Positions 24,006 to 36,037 of a stretch of DNA of 64,000 nt are shown piece by piece (within the stretch, counting starts at the first letter, position 1; the number at the start of each line of letters is the position of its first letter). The position numbers were made by a program, and so were the translations under genes. The notes below the pieces were generated by a model. The model was not told the origin of the DNA, did not search any database, and was given only the letters and a program-made list of their open reading frames with translations. The DNA is from Epiperipatus broadwayi (Eukaryota; Onychophora; Udeonychophora; Euonychophora; Peripatidae), in contig JAQFVV010000027.1 in assembly GCA_028023455.1 (NCBI GenBank), forward strand, positions 8,927,845 through 8,991,844, written 5' to 3'.

Positions 24006-24965
24006 TTTCTTCTCACATGATTATAATAACTTTACAAAAAAAAATAATACGATAATAAAATAATTTGTATATCATTTCTGCTAATGTTCAATTTTTCACA
24101 TTGTAGAAAAACAAATCTTTAAGAGACAAATAAAATTTAAAAAATCTCTTACATGAAGGTCTCGCTTTATATTAAATCAGTGAGTACAGGCCGCTTGATA
24201 CTATCATACTAGTACCAATCAGTGTTATTAATGTATACATTGTTTAAAATTCAGTGATTGCTTTCCATGGTTTCTGGCGCAAGATCTTTATTTAATAATA
24301 CCCAATTTAAATGTAATTTTTCTTCATTTGAATTCTGCAGTTCACAAATTATGAGAAATTCTGGATTATATTTTTTTAGGAAACAGATTATTCTAGAAAT
24401 TTGTAAATATAAATTGACAGTTGATATCTATTAACTGTTTAAATTTGTTTCACTACAAACAAAAAAAAAAAAAAACAACAACTTTATTTTAAATTTAATT
24501 TTGCAGGTTAAATTTGACTGATGACAGGCATGAATTTCAAAATTCAGACACTTATCAGAAATATTTTCAAATGAGATATGTAGGTCAGGGAGAGACTCTT
24601 AGATTGCTTATTCATATGTAAGTTGCTTCTTTGGAATTTGAAGTAACTTTTAAAATATTTACATGTAAGTGAATCAATAACTAAATTTCCAATAAAAAGA
24701 TGAAAAATGATAAATACAGGAACATAAAACGAGTCTATAAACAACGAGAAAAAGTAAGAGAGAGAAAAAGATTTTTCAATTTCCTTCTACAGAATCCCCA
24801 GTTATCTTTTCATGAGATATTTATAAGGTAATTATCTACCTTTCCAAAATTTAATCAATAAACTTTATATAACGTTATTTGCAAATGAGTTTATATTACT
24901 TCCTAATTAAAATAACCAGATAATAAAAGATTTAATTACTAAATTGTCACAAACCACAGAAAGTA

Positions 24966-25361
24966 CTTTTATTATTATTTTTTTAAAAAAATAACTGTGT
25001 GGTTCAATTACATTTAGTTTTATTTTAATTTAACTAAAATATCTGTCATAAACATTTCATTAAGAATTAGTATTAATTATAAGTAAAACACCTGGATAAA
25101 TAAAAAAATCAACGTAAGCAAAAAAAAAAATAATGTAGTGAAGAGAAAAGAAAAGAAGAATTATTACTATTAAGAACACAATGTTTATAATAAAGAAGTG
25201 CCTAATTTGAGGTAAGATGTTTTGTTCTTCGACTATCATGATGTGAGAAATGAAGAATAGAGATCTTCAAATATGTCAAAGTAGAAGACAGAAAAACCTG
25301 AGAATAAAGTTATCCATGACTGAAATGTAATATATAATCTCCTACGGATTATAACAACAAA
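24966..25361. other. AT-rich spacer between the duplicated segments
   Basis: Nothing recognised. It begins with a T-rich run (CTTTTATTATTATTTTTTTA) directly after the duplication boundary. Confidence 0.5.
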
Positions 25362-25562
25362 TCACCAAGCTCCCAGCTTAATTCCTATCCTTAGTATTTA
25401 AAACCCCCATTCTCAGACCAATTCCTGGCTTATGTCCTGTCAATGAAACCTAAGATGCTCTAAGGATTGGGATTTAAAATACTAAGGATAGAGATTTTAT
25501 ATGTATCTGGAAATCAGTGATTATACAAACTTACATTAGATGGCATTAGTGTGGAGAACTGC
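25362..25562. mobile_element. FB-like element, strongly diverged
   Basis: An inverted pair (CCTATCCTTAGTATTTAAAA near 25387; TTTAAAATACTAAGGATAGA near 25470) surrounds a centre with TCCTGGCTTATGTCCTGTCAATGA, echoing the FB centre. The right side (GTGATTATACAAACTTACAT, GGCATTAGTGTGGAGAAC) mirrors the FB right arm. The relation to FB is inferred. Confidence 0.5.
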
Positions 25563-25584
25563 TTTTGAGACCTATGCGAATGAG

Positions 25585-26850
25585 TTAACATGGCTGATAT
25601 TTGCTCCACAAGATAGGTTAGTTTTATTTATTTTAATAACATTTACATAAAAATCTCTGTTGCTGGGGAATATCTGTTTAGAGAATGAATGAGAAAAGAG
25701 AATTGGAGCGAAGAGAGATAAATTTAATTGGATTTGGAAAGATTAAGGAAAAATATTGCTTACATTTGGAGAGCGATTCAAGACACGAATATTTTAGATA
25801 TATATTAAAAAAAATATTTTGTGTGTTTATTATAATGAGATCTTAAAAATTAAGCATACATAAGATTAGTTGCATTTTAGGAGATTGGCTAATAAAAATT
25901 GTTTTAATTTGAGAAAGTGATCCATTTTGAGAAAAAGGGGTAACATTGAGGTGTAAGTTTTAGGAGAGCACATTTCTCATTCTCCATTATAAAAGGGGGG
26001 TGTACAAAGAGGTTTGAGAGATCATAAATTTAAATAAAGAATAGAGGAATTGGGGAAAAATAAGGAAATATGGACTGCATGTGCATATCACAATTTATAT
26101 ATAAAAGTCAGAAGAAACCTAGGCTTGCTTTGGTAGTGGGTATAGTATGTGATAAGGTTTACCATCTAAAGTACTTAAATAAAACTAGGAAGACTATAAA
26201 AGGTGTATGGCTGTGTAGATCATGTATAAATGTAATAAAAGAGGTGAAAAAATGTTTTTTAAGATAGTTGTAAAGAGAAAGTCACGAGAAATTGAAGAAA
26301 ATATAGATAAGGATGATAGAATGGAGTATATGTTTAATAGTGACAAGAGATATAGATGATTAAATAAGTAGTGCAATGGCGATAGTTAACCAAAGAATAA
26401 AGTAGAGGAAGAAGTAAAGGATGCAGAAGTAAAATTAAAAGCATTAGATATGAAGTGTGAGCAAATCAAGGAATTAATGAATAGAAACAGTAAGGAAGAA
26501 ATACATAAGGAAGTTCAGAAGGTTGAAGAAAATATTACAGATGAAATAGGGAAAGTAAACTATGAGACAGTTTCACTCACTAATTAGAGGATGTGGAGAT
26601 GTAATTGCAAGAAAAAATAAAAATAGATAAGTAAGACTATGTTTGTCTGGAGCTAAAATTGGGGATGTTGCAGATAAGGTAAATAAATAGGGGAGGCAGA
26701 GATGTTTGTATTATGGTGGGGACAAATAATATGATGGAGCTATCAGAGACAGTAATGGATGAGTACAAAGAATTGATTAGTAGTTTAAATAAAGTTAAAG
26801 GAAGAGTAGGAATAGTTGGATTATTATCAAGATTCACAATAGGTAGTAAG
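25585..26850 (+). pseudogene. PHD/SGNH-type LINE, 5' part (3' truncated)
   Basis: Collinear with the first ~1.1 kb of the LINE at 54040-58612. Both share the 5' start (GCTGATATTTGCTCCACAAG here), the TTGCTGGGGAATAT block and the ORF1 region. Near 26070-26260 a frame gives DKVYHLKYLN and GVWLCRSC, resembling the second half of a PHD finger as found in ORF1 of CR1/L2-like LINEs. A Lys/Glu-rich coiled-coil-like stretch (26400-26540) and NYETV (start of the SGNH part) follow. The copy stops at about 26840 where the other continues for 3.5 kb. LINEs normally lose their 5' end, so a later deletion or insertion is implied. Confidence 0.75.
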
Positions 26851-27413
26851 TCTCGAAATAATAAACTTTCAACGTAATAATTATTGCCGTCATATTTCAA
26901 ATTACCATAATTTCTTCTTGATTATTACTGTCAAATTAATTACTTGCATTATCTAAAATAATCGCCAAAAAAGCTATAAGAAAAACTTTTAATTTCTAGA
27001 AACTGAAAAAAATTCTATATTTTTGATTTTTATAATTTCAAATTTTATAAAACTTGAAATTTCTTTTATATAGAAACAACTGCATACATTTATATAAATA
27101 TTGTAAAAGTAAAAAATGAGGACACAATTTTCATAATGCCCCAGTTTATCATTTTTAATAGTATAGATAAAAAAATAGGGTATGGATGAGATATGGTAAT
27201 AATAAGCAAGTAGCTATTTTTACACTTAATATTTGTAATAGTATAAGTAATAAATACAAAATTCTCCACTTCCTTTATTTTGCTGTAATATCTTATATAA
27301 ACGCAATTTATACACTACTTTGAACACTTTTTAGCAAAAATCTTTTATTGTATCTATACGCATACACAATCTCACATTTCGACTGTCCTGCAGTCACACA
27401 ATCTCACATTTCG
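26851..27413. other. AT-rich non-coding; minisatellite-like doublet at its right end
   Basis: At 27366-27420 the block CACAATCTCACATTTCGACT-GTCCTGCAGTC occurs twice in tandem (unit ~30 bp), directly at the left boundary of duplication copy 2. Read on the minus strand (GAAGAAGACTGCAGGACAGT-CGAAATGTGAG) it resembles the repeat end at 44768-44800. Confidence 0.65.
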
Positions 27414-30400
27414 ACTGTCCTGCAGTCTTCTTCAAAATCAATTTTACTTATGGGGCATACACATTTTCTAAGTGCTAAAATAACTACAACTTAAGTCTTT
27501 ATCAAAAAATGCTTGGATTATTACATCAGAGCAGATCAGCTTCAATGCTCAGGGTCATCCAGTAGCATGTGTGTCACGGCCACCCATAAACTAGTAATTA
27601 TCACAAAAATTATAATAACAAGAAGAGTATGAACTTTAGAATTTTCTCTTAATGTCATCTAAATAATTCTAAAGAGAAAATTATGTAAATGTTCACACGT
27701 ACAAATCCCATATACCACTATGTCTGGAGCATGCTGGAGGTAGCAGTCAACTTATTAATCATAAATGAGCAAGAGTAAAGACACAAATATCTAATCCAGT
27801 GATATATAAATTTACTGGAATAAATTTAATAATATTTATTATATATAAAGGATATATATATATAAATATACTAATCACAGTAATTTCTGGTGCAAAGATT
27901 ATTAATATTTCTAATTAAATAATTATCACAAAGAATTGGTATGCTTAAATGTTTCGAACATTAGCTAAATAAAGGTTTGTTTCTGTAAGGGTTAATTGTT
28001 AACTGTAGGTAAGCGCGCTTTCGACTGGTGAAGCCAGATTTATAATTGACCATAAATTTATATAAATATTTTTATCACTTTTATAATTTTTAAATGCAAC
28101 TTCTTTAATGTGGCGTTATACTATTTATTTCTAAAATATTTCAACTTAAACCCTTATAGTTATACATCTGATCTTTTTATTCATTTTATACTATTATGAT
28201 TATCCGTTCATCATTATTAGAAGATTATTATTTCATGATGCTTATTATTCTAAAAGGCTTATTGAATTAATTACAGTAAATAACTTCCAGATGTGTAGTG
28301 TATGTCTCTTTATTGTCATTAAATACAGATTTTCTATTATTAAGCTCTTTACTTTCTACAATATATACAAATCAATTTCTAATATCCAATAAATCTTCAC
28401 TTTCATAGTCAGATGAATTAATCTAATTTATTAAATAACTAATATCATAGTAAATTCTAAGAGTGCATGTGCATAGGTTACATTAACTATTTCCAATCAT
28501 CTCTGGTCTAGCATAACTTCAGGGTATTGAGACTTAAACACTAGCAAACTCTCAATACAGTAATGCCACCCAGTGCAAGCCTTAGTAATCAAATCTTGCA
28601 TCCATTGATTACTAAGGCTGGCACTGTGTCGCGCTACTATATGGAGCGTTTTCTACTGTTTTAACAAATTGTGTAAACATAGAAAATGGTGGATCATGTA
28701 ATGGTATTGAAACTTCTTGGTATAATTCCTAATATTTGTAACATCTTAATAATAATATTCGACAACTGTGTAATTAAACCCAAAGAAAAACACATATTCA
28801 ATGTGATATATATTTTATTTCTTTATTAAATCTGAACTTTTCTTTTCATACCCATTTTTATTATTTCTAACGGTGTAAGTCTGGAATACTTCTATATCTT
28901 AATCTCATATTTTTATCGATATAACTCACTATTTGCAATTAATAATATAATTTCTAATCAATAACTTAATATTTATATAGCTTGAATCACTTTAAATTAC
29001 ATTTTCTCTTCTAATTATTAATATATTCCTACCACATAGATATAGACATATATTTATGATATAAATTAATATTTGTTTTATTTTTATTTATAATTTAAAC
29101 AGATAAACATTTATCTTTAATACATATTCTAATGAATAAAGTTGCTTTAAAAGTTAATGAAAATTGTTTTGTAGTTTTGAATTAATTTGTTTAGATCATG
29201 AAAGCTGTTAGATAAATGACAGGTTACCCTGTCTCACATCTTTGTTTTGTACCTTTATTTAATCCATCCAAAAAATCAGTAATATTAGTTTCAATCTATT
29301 TGGAAGTTTAAATATTAGGGCAATAATAGTTGACCCACCCTTATATAATAATCTTATATTATTTATTTATTTCTAAAATCATTTTTGAAAATAATTTGAA
29401 TAAATAGTGATTGTGGAACATTGATGGGTGAGCGCAAGTAAATTACCAATAGCAAATGTCTGAAATGTTTGGTTTCTACCATAGATTGCTAATAAATTAA
29501 TTACAGTTATTCAAAATAGTTCAAAATAAGATACTGTTTCTTTCCTATGATATATAAAATAAAATTTGTACAAATAACTTGTCATTTGAATTATCAGGCT
29601 CATAATAGAATCAAGTCCTGAATTAGGCATGGTCAATGGATGTTGGTTTATATAAGAATAAGCTCTAAGCAAAGGTAATTCCCGTAAGCTTTTAAAACAT
29701 TCATTAACTTGTGAGTGCAAGTAAATTACCAAATAGCATATGTCTGAAACTTCTGATTTCTTCTCACATGATTATAATAACTTTACAAAAAAAAATAATA
29801 CGATAATAAAATAACTTATATATCTTTTCTGCTAATGTTCAATTTTTCACATTGTAGAAAAACAAATCTTTAAGGAACAAATAAAATTTAAAAAATCTCT
29901 TACATGAAGGTCTCGCTTTATATTAAATCAGTGAGTACAGGCCGCTTGATACTATCATACTAGTACCAATCAGTGTTATTAATGTATACATTGTTTAAAA
30001 TTCAGTGATTGCTTTCCATGGTTTCTGGCGCAAGATCTTTATTTAATAATACCCAATTTAAATGTAATTTTTCTTCATTTGAATTCTGCAGTTCACAAAT
30101 TATGAGAAATTCTGGATTATATTTTTTTAGGAAACAGATTATTCTAGAAATTTGTAAATATAAATTGACAGTTGATATCTATTAACTGTTTAAATTTGTT
30201 TCACTACAAACAAAAAAAAAAAAACAACAACTTTATTTTAAATTTAATTTTGCAGGTTAAATTTGACTGATAACAGGCATGAATTTCAAAATTCAGAGAC
30301 ACTTATCAGAAATATTTTCAAATGAGATATGTGGGTCAGGGGGAGACTCTTAGATTGCTTATTCATATGTAAGTTGCTTCTTTGGAATTTGAAGTAACTT

Positions 30401-30716
30401 TTAAAATACTTACATGTAAGTGAATCAATAAGTAAATTTCCAATAAAAAGATGAAAAATGATAAATGCAGGAACATAAAACGAGTCTATAAGCAACGGGA
30501 AAAAGTAAGAGAGAGAAAAATATTTTTCAATTTCCTTCTACAGAATCCCCAGTTATCTTTTCATAAGATATTTATAAGGTAATTATCTACCTTTCCAAAA
30601 TTTAATCAATAAACTTTATATAACGTTATTTGCAAATGAGTTTATATTACTTCCTAATTAAAATAACCAGATAATAAAAGATTTAATTACTAAATTGTCA
30701 CAAACCACAGAAAGTA
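27414..30716. repeat. 3.3-kb direct duplication, copy 2
   Basis: Second copy of 21667-24965, offset 5747 bp at the left and 5751 bp at the right (the shift includes an expanded TA microsatellite near 27851). Differences are mostly transitions and small indels, denser in the last ~900 bp. The right boundary coincides with the start of the hairpin MITE at 30711. An assembly artefact (two haplotypes joined) would look the same and cannot be excluded from sequence alone. Confidence 0.95.
28536..28702 (+). mobile_element. FB element, copy 7 (duplicate of copy 6)
   Basis: Identical to 22785-22951 except for isolated changes (GGAGCGTTTT for GGAGAGTTTT), with the same flanking GGTATTG-direct repeats. 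It was therefore copied by the segmental duplication, not inserted separately. Confidence 0.9.
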
Positions 30717-30984
30717 ATCATCTTTTCCTCACAAATGTCATTAAACAGTAGTATTCAATCTGCAAGGATACTCTTGCCCCAGCCACAAGATAGAGAATTT
30801 AAGAACTAAGATGGCCACTTTTATTTTACTACTAAACATCACATGATGACCACTTCTTATGCTTGCTCCAGCTGTATGGGGAGTTTTGCCACTTTTATTT
30901 TAATCTTGTGGTTGGGGCAAGAGTATCCTTGCAGATTAAACACCATTGTTTAACAGTGCTTGTGAAAAAAGAATGATTACTTTC
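30711..30984. mobile_element. hairpin MITE (~85-bp arms) with nested FB insertion
   Basis: Left arm AAAGTAATCATCTTTTCCTC...AATCTGCAAGGATACTCTTG-CCCCAGCCACAAGAT pairs with the right arm ATCTTGTGG-TTGGGGCAAGAGTATCCTTG...GAATGATTACTTTC. The centre is interrupted by the small FB copy at 30829-30887. Duplication copy 1 carries only the first few bases of this arm at its boundary. Confidence 0.8.
30829..30887 (-). mobile_element. FB element, copy 8 (59-bp remnant)
   Basis: It keeps the constant end (CTAAACATCACATGATGACC, CTTATGCTTGCTC) joined directly to CAGCTGTATGGGGAGTTTT. A perfect 15-bp direct repeat GCCACTTTTATTTTA flanks it (30814-30828 and 30888-30902), so this tiny unit inserted as such. 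Confidence 0.85.
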
Positions 30985-32808
30985 TATAGTTTGTTACAAT
31001 CTAAAACACAATGCTTGTAAAATTTATCAAATATTACTAAATTGTCATAAATTTTCTTCCCTTCCTTTTTCTTAACAAAATTTTTAACTATAAAATAGGA
31101 TATTAGAGATAATTATAAAATACATTTTTCTTTTTAAATATATTTTTTTATTTTTTATTTTTAAAATTTTATAGGGGGTTTGTTTTGCTTGCCTTCCCAT
31201 ACACACTAACACAAACACAAATAAACTTAAAAATAAAACTAATAATAAATTTATTTTTTTTTTCTTCCTCTTCTTCCTCTTCCTTTCCATTTTTTCTTTT
31301 ATTTTTCTGTCTATTTCTTAATTTCATTATAATAATAAATTAAAAATTTTCAATTTTTTTTTTTTAGTGTTTTGGAGGTATTTCAAAGTACAAGCCAGTC
31401 ACATACATAATAAGCAAACAATAAACAGTTAAAACTTAACGAGTTTCTTTGCTCATAATAAATATATATATAAGGTACTGTTCTATTAGCCAGTGTCTGG
31501 CGCTTGATGGAGTTGTTGCTATACAAAAACACAGAAATATAATGTTACCGGGCCAGTTTGTTTTTCTTTTAACTAATGATTATTTGTGGTGGCCATATTT
31601 AACAGAGTTCATTGCATGCTAAAATATGTACATTTTCTAGAGCAAATATGGTGAGGGATGACTCATCCAAGTGTTATGCAATAACAATTATGCCAGTAAA
31701 TATCCTTTATATACAATAAATCAGTATGCATAGATACATGTATTGCACACTCTATAACCATTTCAATGAGTATAATATCTTACTGCCTAGACATATGAAT
31801 CTGTCAGCGGACAAAATATTTAACATACTTATAAAACACAACGATAAAATGACTTCCTCTAATATCAATATTTCTTTTCATTTAATCTGTTCAAAGAATG
31901 CATTTTCTGCCAATGGCCCATTAAAAAGATCTTGACCATCTAATACAGTCAAATGTCAATATTCTGCAGTTTAAAAACTTAGTAGACCATAAGATTACTT
32001 GCAGTCTAACACCATCTATTGTAAGCTAGAATAGTCAATGACTATTAGATGGTGGTACAATTTAACCCTCATCTCCAGACAAGTTTCTAACTTTTGCCTT
32101 TATGAATGTGATTCAAAACCTTGCCGTTAACATCTTTTTTTATTACCAAGACAATTGTCTGAAATTCATAATACCTTAAGGTTTTAAACACAGCCAACCT
32201 GCTTGTGTAGTTATCCAGTTCTAACACCAGGTCAATAACCATATACTTTAGTGCTCTTAATTTTATTCCAACTGTATACACTTTTTTCCTATGGCTAAGA
32301 AGGTTAATACTGACCCAGAATTTCAGCTTACTACCCTAAAAAAGAGTATATTTCTCCATACCCTATTCTAGAGCCATCTATTGTAATTTTAAGTAATCAA
32401 CATCAGATGGAGTTAGAATATTTATTTTTGCTATAAAGTCACTATTAAAAGTTAGTCCCTTGATTGCAAAATAATATTAAAAACTGCTTTTGAAAATACA
32501 ATTATGCTGTTAACAAATTAACTTAATTTTGAAAAACAGAAGCAAAATCTTCATTAACACTAATAGGCCACGTTAACTTTTAAAAAATTAAAAACGTATT
32601 TAGTTAACTAAATGACTGCCATAGATAATTAAGGATCCCATCTAGGTTTTTTTTTTTTTTAAATGAATGAACTGCAAACCATATTATAGCAACCATCTGA
32701 AAAAAAAAAAAAACCTAGCCACAATTGTGTCAATATGTTAATTTAAATTTTGACATATAATAATACTTTTGAAAATTTAAAAATCAAAAAATAAAAGCAA
32801 TGTGCTAA
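30985..32808. other. AT-rich non-coding with one short dispersed repeat
   Basis: 31475-31560 matches, in reverse orientation, the ~85-bp unit at 34290-34435 (CCAGTGTCTGGCGCTTGATG-GAGTTGTTGCTATACAAAAAC). Near 31990-32060 and 32370-32410 are small inverted pairs around CATCTATTGTAA. No gene recognised. Confidence 0.5.
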
Positions 32809-32820
32809 TAAAACTGTTTC

Positions 32821-33197
32821 TACTAAACATCACATGATCACCATTTCTTATGCTCGCTCATAACTGTTATAAAAACAGGCAAAACTCTCCATACAGTAGT
32901 CCCACTCAGTGCAAGCTAGAGTAATCAATGGATGCCAGAAGGCTTGTGCATAAAATCCCTATCTAGTGCCTACTCATCCAATATCCCCAGGTTAGTTTCT
33001 AGCTTGTAGCTTTCGTCAGTGAGGAGCCTTGGATCTGAGAGCACTAAGATCTAGGTGCAGCCACAAGCTAGAAACTAGTCTGGGGATATTGGATAAGTAG
33101 GCACTAGATAGGGATTTTATGCACAAGCCTTCTGGCATCCATTGATTACTCTAGCTTGCACTAAGTGGCACTACTGTATGGAGAGTTTTGCCTGTTT
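32821..33197 (-). mobile_element. FB element, copy 9 (both arms)
   Basis: Both arms are well preserved, from the constant end TACTAAACATCACATGATCA to the reverse-complement end TATGGAGAGTTTTGCCTG. Perfect 12-bp direct repeats TAAAACTGTTTC flank it (32809-32820 and 33198-33209). The outer part of the left arm (about 60 bases) has no counterpart on the right, so the right end is truncated. Confidence 0.9.
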
Positions 33198-33209
33198 TAA
33201 AACTGTTTC

Positions 33210-34094
33210 CAAGTAATAACAACATGAAACTATTACTTTGTTTAGAAAAAAAGGAACCTGGAAGCTCCTATCTTTATCTGCACCAACATTGAACAATGTG
33301 TAAAAACGGCATTTCATAGATAAAAGTATCAAACTTATTGAAATTCACAAAACAACACAGTAAGTACAGGAATCAGATAAAAAGTTAGATTTACGGATTT
33401 TTAAAACAGAAAAAATGCAAAAAATAATGCAATATTAGACGACCATCATTTTTTAGATAAAACAGTTAAAAAAATAAATTACTTGATTTTTTTCTTATAT
33501 AATCCTTCCATCAAAATAAAAGCTATCAATATTTATTGCATATAGATAACATGCATCCAACTGCAATAATGATCCAACAGGCGATAATGCTCACTGAATC
33601 TGATGAAGATAAGATGGAATTTGGACTAGTCCTTTATTTGAAGACAAGATAAGATATGACAACTGTGTAATAAATGCTGACGGTTTTAATTTGAACTGAA
33701 AACAATATCTTTGAAAATATTATTATAACTAAAATAAATACATAAATAAATATTTATTTTCAATATTTTTTACAAAGTATTTATTATAAACACTAAAGGA
33801 ATGGATCTGATATATGCATATCTACAAATATGTATATTTTTTGCTTTATAGGAAAATAGTCTCCCAAGAAAAATATCCTCTGAAACAATAATTCTCTCCA
33901 GAAAAAAAAAAATCAAACTTATGAAATAAAGTGATATTAGAATTATTAGAAATATTATGATTAACCTTAAAACTCATTTAATTTTTGCATCGAGCGATTT
34001 TTTTTAGGATATAATTTTAGTCAGGGTATTTTTTCCTACCACCAAATTTTTATTCTGTAGAAAAGTCAGAAAGAAAAAAAGGAAAGCAATATAA
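33210..34094. other. AT-rich non-coding stretch
   Basis: Nothing recognised. Confidence 0.4.
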
Positions 34095-34445
34095 TTTTTT
34101 TGGTACTGGTATGTTAGCCGGTACAGACAGCTTGATGGCGCCATTGCTAGCCAAAACATGAATATGCTGAGAAACCGATGACCTTTTTTCCCTCTTTTTT
34201 TAAAAGAGATTTAAGTTGTCAACATTCTACTATATGTATAACACGGTCACTCCTGGAGTTAAGAGTTTATATGCGAATAAAACAAATTTAATATTTATCT
34301 GTTTTTGTCTAGCAACAACGCCACCAAGTAGCCTGTACTGGCTAAAATATTTATCACCCGGTATAGTTATATTTATGTGTTTTTGTCTAGCAGCAACGCC
34401 ATCAAGCGGTCTGTACCAGCTAACATAACAATACCTTTATTTTTT
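34095..34445. mobile_element. hairpin element with an internal ~85-bp tandem unit
   Basis: The left arm GTATGTTAGCCGGTACAGAC-AGCTTGATGGCG is the reverse complement of CGCCATCAAGCGGTCTGTAC-CAGCTAACATAAC at the right end. A second unit, TTTTTGTCTAGCAACAACGC-CACCAAGTAGCCTGTACTGG, lies ~90 bp before it in the same orientation. The ORF across this region (34216-34428) is the repeat read in frame, not a gene. Confidence 0.7.
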
Positions 34446-34687
34446 TAAAAAAAAAAAAAGCTAGTAAAAAATAAATTCCCTTTTTGAACTGGCTGCTTGA
34501 GAGTCAGGGTGTAGTTGAAATTTCTTAACATTTGAAAATGATTTGATATATATAAATAGATAACGGTACAATGGTATTCACTATAATAAATTGGAAAATG
34601 TATTTTCTGGGGAATATGTTATTATTTTCAAATATGAATAATTAAATTATTCTTATATTTTATAAATAAAATGTATAAATTTTAAAA

Positions 34688-34820
34688 AAATTTTTTTTTC
34701 CTAAGTACAATTTTGGCTTTATATGTAACTTGAAATAAAAATATAGACTATCCATAAAAATGTCCCACAATTTTATTTCAAGTTACATTTAACAAAAATT
34801 GTACTTAAAGAAAAAAAAAG
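34688..34820. mobile_element. small palindromic MITE
   Basis: CTAAGTACAATTTTGGCTTT-ATATGTAACTTGAAATAAAA pairs with TTTTATTTCAAGTTACATTT-AACAAAAATTGTACTTAAAG. The right arm also resembles 58755-58802. Confidence 0.75.
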
Positions 34821-35090
34821 TTTAGTTTTTAATATGTTACTCATTAAAATGGTTTTTATTAAATATTTAATATTTGGATATACTTTTTATTTCAAATTAC
34901 CATATTTCCAGTATTTGAAACGAAGTTCGCGTGAGTTAAAAATCATTGTTTACAAGATTTTTGTGTTTATGAAGGCAGGGTTTTTAAAAAAGCAAGTTTT
35001 AGTAAGCAATGATGAGAAATTAAGATTTCATGCCTCATTTCTGATTCTTTTTATTTTAATTAACTGTAAACGCTTTTTAGTGAATTAGTT
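34821..35090. repeat. diverged dispersed repeat shared with 59880-60080
   Basis: AAGATTTTTGTGTTTATGAA-GGCAG, TTTAAAAAAGCAA-TTTTA, AAATTAAGATTTC and TTTATTTTAATTAACTG appear in the same order near 59920-60040. The element type is unknown. The ORF at 34834-35088 has no known motif. Confidence 0.6.
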
Positions 35091-36037
35091 AAGAAAGTCA
35101 ATGAAAGTATATTTTTAAAAAGATATACTACCATCTATTATCTATCACTGAGAACTTACTGAACTGCTATGAATGTGGTTTGAAATTCAGCAGCCAACAC
35201 TGTTAAAGCCAGATAACTGAAGGGACAATCTTAAAATACTATATTGTCATAATGCATTGCCAATGATGATTAAAACATGTACGAAATTTGAAAAAAGTCC
35301 GTTCTATAGAAGTTCTGAGCCAGAATTTCTAAAATAAGCAAGAGTATTTAAAAACCATTGTAAACAAATTTTAATTTATATAAAAATAATCTAACAAGGG
35401 AAATTATTTAAGACAACTTCAAAATGAGAGGAGAAAAATCATAGGATGGTATAAACAATTTTTTAAAAGAGTAAATTATTTCTTCTTTTCTTCATTCTAG
35501 CATCATCTATTATAAGCTTGAACATAATCAGTGAATATTTATTAATCTCCTGACTGTTTTTTTACAAATGAGGTCCTGGGATTCAAAGCTGAAATTAATT
35601 CAGTTATGCCTCTGGCAGTTGTCATTAACTCACCTTTTTATTATTAAGCAAATAGTCTATAATTTAAAAAACTCTTAACGCAAAAAATATATATATATAA
35701 AAATTGTGTTATATTTGGATAGTATTACTGTAAAAAATACATTTATGAACAATGTAAAATATACTGACCAAAAGAAGATACAAAGCAAAGATACAATTCA
35801 ATCTCTACTCACAATCTTCTTCTATCTATTAAATAACAGTGCTAGGGCTACTACACCCTTCTATCTAATCACATATATGAACTAAAAAAGTATAAAATAT
35901 ATAATTTCTTCAAAACAAATATTCTGAAATTATAAGATTTTTTTGTACATATTAAACTGTAATATTTACTTTTCCCAAAGTTCAACATGAAATTAAATCA
36001 ATGAAAACTATAAATGTAATTAACAATAAAGCATTAC
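35091..36037. other. AT-rich stretch, probable intron or intergenic
   Basis: It contains SINE-like fragments (GCATCATCTATTATAAGCTT near 35505). No exon found besides the one that follows. Confidence 0.4.

Larger units (their letters stand above)
21667..24965. repeat. 3.3-kb direct duplication, copy 1
   Basis: The whole interval recurs at 27414-30716 with roughly 25-35 differences by eye, so about 99% identity, in the same orientation. The left boundary lies in ACTGTCCTGCAGTCTTCTTC. The right boundary lies in CAAACCACAGAAAGTA. It contains an FB copy (22785-22951), two copies of a GCAAGTAAATTACCAA...CATATGTCTGAAA block and AT-rich non-coding DNA. No gene was recognised. A minus-strand ORF at 23981-23760 is retained in both copies but looks fortuitous. 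Confidence 0.95.
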
